Below, piece by piece: positions 21,435 through 29,615 of a DNA stretch of 64,000 nucleotides; position 1 is the first letter of the stretch; the number at the start of each line of letters is the position of its first letter. The translations under genes and the position numbers were made by a program. This DNA is from Polynucleobacter sp. 31A-FELB (GTDB lineage: Bacteria > Pseudomonadota > Gammaproteobacteria > Burkholderiales > Burkholderiaceae). The stretch spans positions 62,001 through 126,000 of the forward strand of contig NZ_JACVOO010000001.1 of the NCBI RefSeq assembly GCF_018882405.1, written 5' to 3'. Under the pieces are notes generated by a model. That model saw only the letters and a program-made list of their open reading frames with translations. It did no database searches and was not told where the DNA came from.

Positions 21435-22289
21435 TCATCTAGAAACTCTGGCTCCCGTTATTAATTCCTTTTGCCATCCCGCCACAAACTCAGATGGGGT
21501 TTGATAATCCAAACTTGAGTGCGGCCTGATCGTATTGTAATGTTCCCGCCACTGCTCGATTAAAACCTTCGCATGCTTTCGGCTATGAAACCAGCTCATC
21601 GCTAAGCACTCATCTCTAAATTTGCCATTAAAGCTTTCGTTAGTACCGTTTTGCCAAGGTTTTCCTGGCTCAATGTGTAGATTGCGTAATCCTCTCTCTA
21701 CAGCCCATTCCAATAAGATGGCACTGACAAACTCAGGGCCATGGTCACTGCGCAGAACTTTGGGGTAACCACGTTCTGCGATGACCTCCTCTAGCACTTG
21801 CACCACTCGCTCGCCTTTAATCGATCCTGCCACATCAATGCAAAGACTCTCTTTAGTGAACTCGTCTATCAGGGTTAAACACTTGAGCTTTTGTCCGTTG
21901 GCACAAGCGTCAAATACAAAATCATATGCCCAAACTTCATTGGGTCCGGTTGCGATAAAGGGTTGACGGTTTTGACTACGGTAACGCTTGCGGGTCCTTT
22001 TGGCGGGCACCTGCAGACCCGCTCCAGCCCAAATACGTGCTGCACGATCACGGCCCAGGATAAGGCCATCTCTCCGCAAAAAGATCCGAATGCGCCTTGC
22101 TCCATAGCGAGGATATTGCTCGGAATACTGGCGCATGGCAGCCACTATCGGCTGATCTTTAACCGGCATCTTGCATTGGTAACCCAATCCAGATCTAGCA
22201 ACACTTAGCAGCGTACAAGCTCGTCTTTGGGAGATGCCCCGCCCAACTGCATAGCGAACCTGCTCCAGTCGCTCCTGCACGCTCACCAC
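21435..22289 (-). CDS. IS3-family transposase, OrfB (DDE catalytic part)
   Basis: This part contains the rve integrase catalytic core. The acidic triad is intact: D in WAYDFVFDA, D in LRSDHGPEF, and E in QNGTNESFNG, with exactly 35 residues between the second and third. The N-terminal RRACTLLSVARSGLGYQ region is the HTH_21 part usual in OrfB. It overlaps orfA by seven bases in the -1 frame and would normally be made as an OrfAB fusion. A GTG at 22287-22289 could give separate OrfB. Confidence 0.93.
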   Translation of the reverse strand: MVSVQERLEQVRYAVGRGISQRRACTLLSVARSGLGYQCKMPVKDQPIVAAMRQYSEQYPRYGARRIRIFLRRDGLILGRDRAARIWAGAGLQVPAKRTRKRYRSQNRQPFIATGPNEVWAYDFVFDACANGQKLKCLTLIDEFTKESLCIDVAGSIKGERVVQVLEEVIAERGYPKVLRSDHGPEFVSAILLEWAVERGLRNLHIEPGKPWQNGTNESFNGKFRDECLAMSWFHSRKHAKVLIEQWREHYNTIRPHSSLDYQTPSEFVAGWQKELITGARVSR

Positions 22290-22546
22290 TTTTTTACTGC
22301 GATCTCCTTCATCACTTCAATCTCGAGATCGCGCTCTGCCAAGATCTTCTTTAAACGACCGTTCTCTTGCTCAAGTTGCTTTAAGCGTTTGACGTCATCT
22401 GCACCTAGGTCGCCAAACTTCTTACGCCAGCTATAAATCGAGGGTTCGCTGACCCCGTGGCGCTTGGCTACCTCTGCTATTGGCGAACGATCTGCCTCTT
22501 GCAATATCCGAACAATCTGCTCGTCTGAAAACCGTGCTCTCTTCAT
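22283..22546 (-). CDS. IS3-family transposase, OrfA (HTH part)
   Basis: The 87-residue protein has an HTH_Tnp_1 domain (SDEQIVRILQEADRS, VSEPSIYSWRKKFG) followed by a leucine-zipper-like segment (LKQLEQENGRLKKILAERDLEIEVMKE) used for dimerisation. It ends at a TGA just after an A6G slippery run at 22289-22295, where a -1 shift joins it to OrfB. It lies downstream of plsC on the same strand, so plsC transcription will read into it. Confidence 0.93.
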   Translation of the reverse strand: MKRARFSDEQIVRILQEADRSPIAEVAKRHGVSEPSIYSWRKKFGDLGADDVKRLKQLEQENGRLKKILAERDLEIEVMKEIAVKKW

Positions 22547-23327
22547 ACCCGCTCCTTAGGTTGAAGGAGTCATTATCTCTAAAAGCGTTTGGTCTGAAAA
22601 TCCCAGGACAGGTCATGCGCATCTCACCTTCAATCCAAGCCTCCACCTCCAGCTGCAACTGCTCTTCAGTTTTTCCTTGAACGGAAATGACTGGGCCAAT
22701 TGAAAGCGTAATCAAACCAGGGCGCTTAAGAAAAGTTTTTCTTGGCCAAATTGCACCTGAGTTTTGTGCGACTGGCAGAATATCGGTATGCGTACTGATG
22801 GCGAGACGTACGCCACCTTTGCGATAAGGCTTAAACGATCCTCGAGGAGTGCGAGTACCTTCTGGAAAAATCGCAATCCATCTACCCTCTTTTAAAACTA
22901 CCTTACCCTGGGCAGCAACGGCTTCTCTGGCGTTTTCTCGATCGCCACGATTGATATGAATCATACGTAATGAAGCTAGGGCCCATCCAAAGAATGGCAC
23001 ATACAAAAGCTCCCTTTTAAATACAAAACAGAGTTCTTTTGGAAATATCGATAGATAAACAAAGGTTTCCCAGGCAGACTGGTGCTTGCCCAGAACAATT
23101 AAAGGCTTATTAGGATCTTTTGGAATATTTTCCAATCCCTTAACTTGAGACCTAATACCGCAGAGTAAATACAAAACTTTCTGAATTAATCTGCACCAAG
23201 CTACACCCATACTGTAGCGAGTACGAATACTAGTAAATGGAATGACCAAAATAATCGCAGTCGCAAAAATGGTGACTGATGTAAAGCCAAATAGGTAAAA
23301 CAGTAGTGAGCGTAGCCAAAGAATCAC
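22431..23327 (-). CDS. plsC: 1-acylglycerol-3-phosphate acyltransferase with IS-derived C-terminus
   Basis: PlsC adds the second acyl chain to lysophosphatidate at the inner membrane. It has an N-terminal membrane segment, the acyltransferase motif KHQSAWETF and the acceptor-binding FPEGTRTP. Codons 1-237 are native. After the arginine at 237 the frame runs into the IS3 element and adds 61 foreign residues (starting MTCPGIFRP) before a stop at 22431. If the element is removed, the native end is restored as nine more residues, RLDAPAYSN, and a stop at 21374-21376, giving a 246-residue protein. All catalytic motifs are upstream of the break, so activity may remain, but the tail could destabilise the protein. 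A second plsC elsewhere cannot be excluded. Confidence 0.88.
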   Translation of the reverse strand: MILWLRSLLFYLFGFTSVTIFATAIILVIPFTSIRTRYSMGVAWCRLIQKVLYLLCGIRSQVKGLENIPKDPNKPLIVLGKHQSAWETFVYLSIFPKELCFVFKRELLYVPFFGWALASLRMIHINRGDRENAREAVAAQGKVVLKEGRWIAIFPEGTRTPRGSFKPYRKGGVRLAISTHTDILPVAQNSGAIWPRKTFLKRPGLITLSIGPVISVQGKTEEQLQLEVEAWIEGEMRMTCPGIFRPNAFRDNDSFNLRSGYEESTVFRRADCSDIARGRSFANSRGSQAPRGQRTLDL

Positions 23328-23392
23328 GATGAGCAGTTAATTACCCAAGACAATTGAGGAAAATATTAATCCCTCATTATATTAGGCAAATT

Positions 23393-24367
23393 TTAGATAG
23401 CTAAGCGCTTCTTTGCCGCCTGATACTCACTCTCGAGTTGATCCATGATCTGAGCAACCGTGGGTACCCCGTCTATAAGACCTACGCCCTGACCTGCACC
23501 CCAAATATCTTTCCAAGCTTTAGCGCTAGAACCATCTTTACCCGCTTGCGAGAGTTTGGCAAACGCTTGCGGATCACCATCTGGAAGATTGGCTGGATCT
23601 AGGCCGGCATTAATGATGCTCTGCTTAATATAGTTGCCATGAATGCCTGTGAAATGATCCGTATAGACAATATCGGCGGCTTGTGCAGTCACAATGGCTT
23701 GTTTATATTGCTCGCTCGCATGCGCTTCTTGACTGGCAATAAAGCGAGTCCCCATATAAGCAAAATCAGCACCCATTGCCTGTGAGGCCAATACTGCATC
23801 ACCCGTTGAGATTGCCCCAGATAGTACGAGTGGCCCTTGAAATATCTTTCTTACTTCCCCTACCAGTGCAAATGGAGACAATGCACCGGCATGGCCTCCT
23901 GCTCCAGCAGCGACCAATATCAAACCGTCCACACCCGCCTCTAAAGCCTTTTCAGCATGGCGAATATTAACAACATCATGCAAGACAATGCCGCCATAGC
24001 TATGTACGGCATCAATAATCTCCTTAACAGGAGCCCTCAGGCTAGTGATGTAAATCGGAATGCGGTGCTTTACACAGGAATACATATCCTGTTCTAGTCG
24101 TGCATTGGAGACGTGAACGATTTGGTTAACCGCTAATGGCCCAACCCTAGAGTTTGGATTGGATTTCTGAAAATCCACCAACTCACTCTGGATTTGACTT
24201 AACCAATCATCCAGCTTTTCTTGTGGTCTAGCATTTAGAGCTGGGAACGATCCCACAATACCTGCCTTGCATTGCGCAAGGACGAGCTCTGGATAGCTCA
24301 CAGTGAACATCGGTGCCGAGATGACCGGCAATCGAAGCCCTTGCAATATTTTAGGGATATGACTCAT
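23393..24367 (-). CDS. Nitronate monooxygenase-like flavoprotein (first copy)
   Basis: The family comprises FMN-dependent TIM-barrel oxygenases (2-nitropropane dioxygenase type). The 324-residue protein has VISAPMFTVS, the GAGGHAG phosphate-binding loop (DGLILVAAGAGGHAG) and the GPLVLSGAISTGDAVLASQAMGAD segment that holds FMN. It overlaps the acyl-CoA synthetase stop by four bases (ATGA), which suggests coupled expression with lipid metabolism. A clear paralogue is at 33780-34760, inside the beta-oxidation cluster. True substrates of such lipid-linked copies are not known, and nitronate detoxification is only one possibility. Confidence 0.88.
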   Translation of the reverse strand: MSHIPKILQGLRLPVISAPMFTVSYPELVLAQCKAGIVGSFPALNARPQEKLDDWLSQIQSELVDFQKSNPNSRVGPLAVNQIVHVSNARLEQDMYSCVKHRIPIYITSLRAPVKEIIDAVHSYGGIVLHDVVNIRHAEKALEAGVDGLILVAAGAGGHAGALSPFALVGEVRKIFQGPLVLSGAISTGDAVLASQAMGADFAYMGTRFIASQEAHASEQYKQAIVTAQAADIVYTDHFTGIHGNYIKQSIINAGLDPANLPDGDPQAFAKLSQAGKDGSSAKAWKDIWGAGQGVGLIDGVPTVAQIMDQLESEYQAAKKRLAI

Positions 24368-26040
24368 AGATCCCTGAGCTCACGTCTTAAAATTTTTCCA
24401 ACATTGGTCTTCGGTAAATCGTTACGGAAGACAATGTGCTTGGGGCGCTTGTAGTTGGTGAGATTTTCTTTGCAATACGCCAAGATAGTCTCCTCCGATA
24501 AATCAGGGTCCTGCTTAACGATAAACGCCTTTACTGCCTCACCAGAATCCTCGTCTGGTACACCAATGACAGCGCATTCCAATACACCCGGAATGAGCGA
24601 TAGCACTTCTTCCACTTCATTTGGATACACATTAAATCCAGAGACAAGCACCATGTCTTTCTTGCGATCCACAATCTTGGTTAGGCCATCTGCATTCATG
24701 ATGCCGATATCGCCCGATCTAAAGAAGCCGTCAGCCGTCATCACATTCTTAGTTTCTTCGGGCTTATTCCAATAGCCAGCCATCACTTGTGGGCCCCGAA
24801 TACAAATCTCGCCTGGAGTTCCAAACGGCACTTCTATGCCATCATCACCCAAAATAACGACCTCAGTACCAGGGACTGGCAAGCCAATGAATCCGGTGAA
24901 ACTCTCGATCAATGCAGAATTAACGCAAGCGACTGGAGAGGTCTCTGATAGACCATAACCCTCAGCAATAGGAGCACCAGTCATTTTCTGCCACTGATCA
25001 GCAACCACTTTTTGCATTGCCATACCGCCGCCGATGGTTGCCAAAATATTAGGGAACTTTACTGAAGCAAATTCTGGCTTATGCATCAAGGCATTAAATA
25101 AAGTGTTTACTCCAGGGAAGATGTTGATATCTGGATGCTTCTTCAATAACTTAATAAAGCCATCAAAGTCACGTGGATTGGGCACCAAAATTAAAAGGCC
25201 GCCCTTGCGCATTCCCATAAGCGCACATGCTGTTAAAGCAAAGATGTGATAGAGCGGTAATGCGCACAAAAAGACTAGCTGGTCTACCTGCTTACGTTTC
25301 AATCCTGGCTCTAACCATAAGTCCGTCTGAATAACGTTGGACAGAATATTTTTATGCAGCAGAATGGCGCCTTTAGACAACCCAGTGGTACCACCGGTGT
25401 ATTGAAGGAAAGCAATGTCATTAAGAGTTGTATTGGGTCTATTCCATTTATGACGACCACCCTCACTCAAAGCATGTGTAAAGAGAGTATGGTCAGGTAA
25501 ATGCCAAGCAGGGACCAACTTTTTAACCTTGCGGACGACAAAATTAACTATTGCCCCCTTGAGACCAATCATCTCGCCCATTGAGGTAACAATGACCTTC
25601 TTCAGTGGCGCGCTTGAGGCAATATGTTGGTAAACGTGTGCAAAGTTTTCAAGAACGATGAGAGCAGATGCGCCACTATCTTTAAGTTGGTGCTCCAGCT
25701 CACGCGCCGTATAAAGCGGATTGACATTAACCACAACAAAACCAGCGCGCAATACACCTAAGATCGCAATCTGAAATTGCATCACGTTAGGTAGCATGAT
25801 GGCAACTCGAGACCCTGGCTCTAAGCCTAAACTTTGTAAGTAGGCGGCAAAATGTCTGGAGTGCTGATCAAGCTCGCTATAAGTTAAAAACTTACCCAGA
25901 TACTCACATGCTCGGCGATTTGGATAGCGCTCAAAGCATTCTTCGAACATGTCCAACAATGAATCATATTCTGAGATGTCAACATCATGAGGAACGCCCT
26001 CAGGATAGTTTTTTAACCAAGGTTTTATGGGATTAACCAT
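24364..26040 (-). CDS. fadD: Long-chain acyl-CoA synthetase
   Basis: FadD activates fatty acids with ATP and CoA for beta-oxidation. The 558-residue adenylate-forming enzyme has the P-loop-like QYTGGTTGLSKGA motif, EGYGLSETSP, the adenine-binding FRSGDIG segment and the FadD signature VDRKKDMVLVSGFNVYPNEVEE, and ends in the catalytic lysine segment (PKTNVGKILRREL). It overlaps the nitronate monooxygenase gene by four bases. It lies about 1.1 kb from the beta-oxidation cluster on the other strand. Confidence 0.93.
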   Translation of the reverse strand: MVNPIKPWLKNYPEGVPHDVDISEYDSLLDMFEECFERYPNRRACEYLGKFLTYSELDQHSRHFAAYLQSLGLEPGSRVAIMLPNVMQFQIAILGVLRAGFVVVNVNPLYTARELEHQLKDSGASALIVLENFAHVYQHIASSAPLKKVIVTSMGEMIGLKGAIVNFVVRKVKKLVPAWHLPDHTLFTHALSEGGRHKWNRPNTTLNDIAFLQYTGGTTGLSKGAILLHKNILSNVIQTDLWLEPGLKRKQVDQLVFLCALPLYHIFALTACALMGMRKGGLLILVPNPRDFDGFIKLLKKHPDINIFPGVNTLFNALMHKPEFASVKFPNILATIGGGMAMQKVVADQWQKMTGAPIAEGYGLSETSPVACVNSALIESFTGFIGLPVPGTEVVILGDDGIEVPFGTPGEICIRGPQVMAGYWNKPEETKNVMTADGFFRSGDIGIMNADGLTKIVDRKKDMVLVSGFNVYPNEVEEVLSLIPGVLECAVIGVPDEDSGEAVKAFIVKQDPDLSEETILAYCKENLTNYKRPKHIVFRNDLPKTNVGKILRRELRDL

Positions 26041-26144
26041 GAAGCTATCTCCTGTCTCGTTTATTTTATTTATATTTAGACTTCTAAATCTGCAAGACTT
26101 AATCTAAACACATGTTGCAAGAAAAAACATGAGGAATAAATAAA

Positions 26145-26170
26145 AAGCCCTCTGTGAGGAGGGCTTAAAT
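26145..26170 (-). terminator. Intrinsic terminator after the outer-membrane protein gene
   Basis: An 8-bp stem (AAGCCCTC at 26145-26152 with GAGGGCTT at 26159-26166) is followed on the minus strand by TTTTTATTTATT. It ends the transcript of the outer-membrane protein gene at 26189-26902. Confidence 0.8.
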
Positions 26171-26188
26171 TTAATGCTGCAATGCTGT

Positions 26189-26902
26189 TTAGAATTTGTA
26201 ACCTACACCAACCATCAGGTCAACGCCAGAACCACCTACGTTACCCGTAATCGGGCCCCTGCTAGTTTGAATTGTTGCTGTTTTGGAACTAATTCCGGCA
26301 TAGTTGACCTCGCCAAGGAAATAGACAGATTGAGTAACCATTTGTTTGTAACCCAAACCTAGCACGTATCCTGTAAAGTTATAAGTTTGATAATTAGCCG
26401 TACCGCCATTAATACCCATGGTGTTACCTGTCATACCCACTTTTGCATAAGCTAACTTATCCTTATCGATCACGTAGCCAGGGTTAACAGTTACCGACCA
26501 GACATCTTTAATCTGATACTTAAACCAAGTAGGGGAAGAGGTCGTTCCGTTTGGGAGTGTCGCGTAAAAGGATCCGTTTGCAGCTGATGATGCGCCAAGA
26601 GAGTAGCTCGCCGCTATACCAAGCGTGTATCGATCATTGATCCCGTAGGTATAACCCAAACCAATTTTATTCGTTCCAGTGGATAGATTATCTTGCTGGG
26701 TTGTGACTGGAAGAGTTCTACCTCGCAAAGCGGTGGACTGTATGCTTGCGTTGTTAATAGTAGGGTTGAATTGTCCCCATCCAACTGCAGCTTCAGCATA
26801 AAAACCTTCCCATGGATTTGTCTTAGCAGATTGTGCATTTGCACTTGTTGCGAATACACAAGCCATAGCTAAAACTAACGCGCTAATCTTTACTGTTTTC
26901 AT
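26189..26902 (-). CDS. Outer-membrane beta-barrel protein
   Basis: The 237-residue protein begins with a signal peptide (MKTVKISALVLAMACVFATS, cut after ANAQ or nearby). The mature part starts with WEGFYAEAAVGWGQF, as in small OmpA/Opa-like barrels, and consists of about eight amphipathic strands (GLGYTYGINDRYTLGIA and similar). It ends VDLMVGVGYKF with a terminal aromatic residue, the usual signal for BAM-dependent assembly. Function is not known; it may be a structural or small-solute barrel. The gene is monocistronic with its own terminator. Confidence 0.8.
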   Translation of the reverse strand: MKTVKISALVLAMACVFATSANAQSAKTNPWEGFYAEAAVGWGQFNPTINNASIQSTALRGRTLPVTTQQDNLSTGTNKIGLGYTYGINDRYTLGIAASYSLGASSAANGSFYATLPNGTTSSPTWFKYQIKDVWSVTVNPGYVIDKDKLAYAKVGMTGNTMGINGGTANYQTYNFTGYVLGLGYKQMVTQSVYFLGEVNYAGISSKTATIQTSRGPITGNVGGSGVDLMVGVGYKF

Positions 26903-27140
26903 ATATCTTCCTATTTTTGATTCTTCTAATTAATCTGAAACAACTGGATGAATCTTAATCAGTTTTAATTTAATTTGTATCTCGGGTTTTCCCTTTATTT
27001 ATTTTGCGATGCAACAAATAAATTAGTCCTACGGGCAGTAAGCATTCTGTAGTGCTTATTTGACGTGGGTTGTGGGTTGTAGGATAATGCCGTAATATAA
27101 ACGAACGATCGTATTATTTTTACAACAATGAAGGCTAATA
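26903..27140. other. Divergent promoter region with possible TetR operator
   Basis: This 238-bp gap separates the outer-membrane protein gene from the TetR gene. It holds the palindrome ACGATCGT at 27105-27112, a reasonable core for a TetR-family dimer site, and a direct repeat GTGGGTT-GTGGGTT around 27065-27078. No strong -35/-10 pair is visible for either gene. Confidence 0.35.
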
Positions 27141-27788
27141 TTGATTCCCATGCTTGATACAAGGTCTACCTCTCTGGCTTTATCTACAGAGCCCAAAAAA
27201 GGTTTAACTACAAAATCAATGATTTTGGAGGACGCCCTTGAGATCTCTAGCAAGTCAGGGCTAGAAGGAATCACCATTGGCCACTTAGCTGACTCGGTTG
27301 GCATGAGCAAGAGCGGTGTCTTTGCCCACTTCGGCTCCCGCGAAGAACTGCAGATTGAAGTGATACGCAAGTACTACCAATTCTTTGCCGATAGCGTATT
27401 TGCGCCAGCACTTACCAAACCTAAGGGCCTACCGCGTTTACGCCAAATGATTGATTCTTGGCTGAAGATCAGTGTTGGCGAGAATACTTCTAGCTGCTTC
27501 TTTATTGCAGGCGCTGCTGAGTTTGACGATCGCCCTGGAATCGTACGTGATGAATTAGTACACAGCGTTGAAGACTGGCGCTCCGCCCTGCTTCGTGCCA
27601 TCAATGAATCCATTGCAGCTGGACACCTCAAGAAAACCGTTGTTCCCCAAGAAATGCTCTTTCATCTCTACAGCATTGTGTTGGGAGCGCATCACGATTC
27701 AAGATTTCTGCAAAACCCAAAGAGCTTGGCACTAGCAAATAAGCTCATTAAGAATATTTTTCTCAATCACCAAGCAACCACCAAATAA
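27141..27788 (+). CDS. TetR-family regulator of the beta-oxidation cluster
   Basis: The N-terminal domain is a TetR HTH (ILEDALEISSKSGLEGITIGHLADSVGMSKSGVFAHFGSREEL); the C-terminal ligand domain is of the TetR_C_33-like type. It is 30 bases upstream of an acyl-CoA dehydrogenase gene on the same strand, so it most likely senses an acyl-CoA and controls the cluster and itself. The start is uncertain: TTG 27141 has GAAGG six bases upstream, whereas the in-frame ATG 27150 is too far from it. The ACGATCGT palindrome at 27105-27112 is a candidate operator. Confidence 0.87.
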   Translation: MIPMLDTRSTSLALSTEPKKGLTTKSMILEDALEISSKSGLEGITIGHLADSVGMSKSGVFAHFGSREELQIEVIRKYYQFFADSVFAPALTKPKGLPRLRQMIDSWLKISVGENTSSCFFIAGAAEFDDRPGIVRDELVHSVEDWRSALLRAINESIAAGHLKKTVVPQEMLFHLYSIVLGAHHDSRFLQNPKSLALANKLIKNIFLNHQATTK

Positions 27789-27817
27789 CTTTCATTTTTA
27801 TCAAATCTGGAACTAAT

Positions 27818-29605
27818 ATGCCTCAATACAACCCACCACTCCGCGACATTCAATTTGTAATTCATGAGCTACTAGATGCTGGTAAGGAGTTTTCTAACCT
27901 ACCAGCCTATCAAGATGTTGATAAAGACACAATGAATCAAATCATCGAGGAAGCCGGTAAGTTCGCTAGCGAAATTGCTTTTCCTTTGAATCAGATTGGC
28001 GATAAGGAAGGATGTACACGCCATGATGATGGATCGGTCACAACACCCACTGGCTTTAAGCAAGCCTACGAGCAATACGTTGCTGGTGGCTGGCCCGCCC
28101 TATCCTGTGATCCTGAGTATGGCGGGCAAGGATTGCCTCAATTACTCAATACCGTTCTATATGAAACTCTGAACTCAGCCAATCAATCCTGGACGATGTA
28201 TCCAGGCCTATCACACGGCGCATATGAATGCCTTCATGCTCACGGTACCGATGAACAGAAAAAAACCTACCTTGAGAAATTAGTGTCTGGTCAATGGACT
28301 GGAACAATGTGCTTAACCGAACCTCATTGCGGCACCGATCTGGGTTTACTTAAAACCAAAGCCGAACCGCAGGCTGATGGCACTTACGCTATCACCGGAA
28401 CAAAGATCTTTATTTCTAGTGGAGATCATGATCTTGCTGAGAACATTGTTCATCTTGTTCTTGCGCGATTGCCTGACTCACCTATCGGCAGTAAAGGCAT
28501 CTCCTTATTTGCTGTACCGAAGTTTCAGATTGGTACAGATGGAGCGCTTGGAAAACCTAACGCTGTTTCCTGTGGGTCTCTTGAGCACAAGATGGGTATC
28601 CATGGCAATGCCACTTGCGTCATGAACTTTGATGGCGCCATTGGCACCCTAGTTGGAGAACCTCACAAGGGTTTAAATGCCATGTTCGTCATGATGAATG
28701 CGGCTCGCCTTGGTGTAGGAATGCAAAGTCTTGGATTAACTGAAGTGGCTTATCAAAACTCAGTTGTCTATGCAAAAGAACGTTTACAGATGCGCAGCCT
28801 CACTGGAGCGAAAGCACCAGAGAAAGCAGCAGATCCGATTATTGTTCACCCTGACGTACGTAGGATGCTGCTCACCCAAAGAGCTTATGCAGAAGCTGGT
28901 AGAGCATTCTCCTACTGGGTTGCCCTCATGATCGATACCGAACTCAATCATCCAGATGAAAAAGTTCGCAAAGAAACTGGTGAGATGGTTGCCCTACTCA
29001 CCCCAATTATTAAAGCATTCTTGACTGATAACGCTTTTGAAGCTACCAATGAAGGCATGCAGGTATTTGGTGGTCACGGTTACATTGCTGAATGGGGCAT
29101 GGAGCAGTATGTGCGTGACGCTCGCATCAATATGATCTATGAAGGTACCAATACGATTCAATCACTAGATCTTTTAGGACGCAAAGTACTTGGTGATATG
29201 GGAAAAAAACTTACCAAATTTGGAAAGATTATCGAAAAGTTCATTGAGGATGAAGGCGTTCGCAAAGAAATGCGGGAATTTATTGACCCCCTTTCTGATA
29301 TCGCCGTTAAAGTTGAAAAACTCACTAAAGAGATTGGTATGAAAGCCATGATGAATCACGAAGAAGTAGGAGCTGCTGCCGTTCCCTACCTACGTGTAGT
29401 GGGTCATCTGATTTACTCCTATTTATTTGCACGCATGGCCAAAATTGCACTTGCCAATAAATCTAGCAACGATCCTTTTTATCAAGCGAAATTGGCCACT
29501 GCCCGCTTTTACTTTGACAAACTCCTGCCTGAGACCGCAATGCTGATTCGTCAAGCGCGCGCCGGCTCCAAATCGTTGATGGCAATGCCAGCTGAATTTT
29601 TCTGA
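27818..29605 (+). CDS. Acyl-CoA dehydrogenase with C-terminal extension
   Basis: It catalyses the first, FAD-dependent step of beta-oxidation. The 595-residue protein has the acyl-CoA dehydrogenase N-terminal, middle (WTGTMCLTEPHCGTDLGLLKT) and C-terminal domains (GGHGYIAEWGMEQYVRDARI, YEGTNTIQSLDLLGRK with the glutamate base), followed by an extra helical domain after residue 470 as in DmdC/AidB-like members. A CGTD segment binds the flavin side. It opens the structural part of the cluster. The FadE-like chain-length preference cannot be told. Confidence 0.92.
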   Translation: MPQYNPPLRDIQFVIHELLDAGKEFSNLPAYQDVDKDTMNQIIEEAGKFASEIAFPLNQIGDKEGCTRHDDGSVTTPTGFKQAYEQYVAGGWPALSCDPEYGGQGLPQLLNTVLYETLNSANQSWTMYPGLSHGAYECLHAHGTDEQKKTYLEKLVSGQWTGTMCLTEPHCGTDLGLLKTKAEPQADGTYAITGTKIFISSGDHDLAENIVHLVLARLPDSPIGSKGISLFAVPKFQIGTDGALGKPNAVSCGSLEHKMGIHGNATCVMNFDGAIGTLVGEPHKGLNAMFVMMNAARLGVGMQSLGLTEVAYQNSVVYAKERLQMRSLTGAKAPEKAADPIIVHPDVRRMLLTQRAYAEAGRAFSYWVALMIDTELNHPDEKVRKETGEMVALLTPIIKAFLTDNAFEATNEGMQVFGGHGYIAEWGMEQYVRDARINMIYEGTNTIQSLDLLGRKVLGDMGKKLTKFGKIIEKFIEDEGVRKEMREFIDPLSDIAVKVEKLTKEIGMKAMMNHEEVGAAAVPYLRVVGHLIYSYLFARMAKIALANKSSNDPFYQAKLATARFYFDKLLPETAMLIRQARAGSKSLMAMPAEFF

Positions 29606-29615
29606 GAGACTGAAT

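Larger units (their letters stand above)
21407..22615 (-). mobile_element. IS3-family insertion sequence, 1209 bp, complete
   Basis: The element has imperfect terminal inverted repeats of about 26 bp that both begin TGACCT and end GACCAA (21407-21432 and the reverse of 22589-22615). It is flanked by a 4-bp direct repeat, TGCG at 21403-21406 and 22616-22619. It contains two overlapping transposase frames with a slippery A6G site. Removing the element and one TGCG copy restores an uninterrupted plsC end, which fixes the boundaries independently. Intact genes, matching ends and a clean duplication suggest a recent insertion. Confidence 0.93.

Noticed and set aside
27038..27055. Possible hairpin AAGCA...TGCTT upstream of the TetR gene
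   Set aside because: The stem has only five pairs and no T run, too weak to call a terminator or attenuator.
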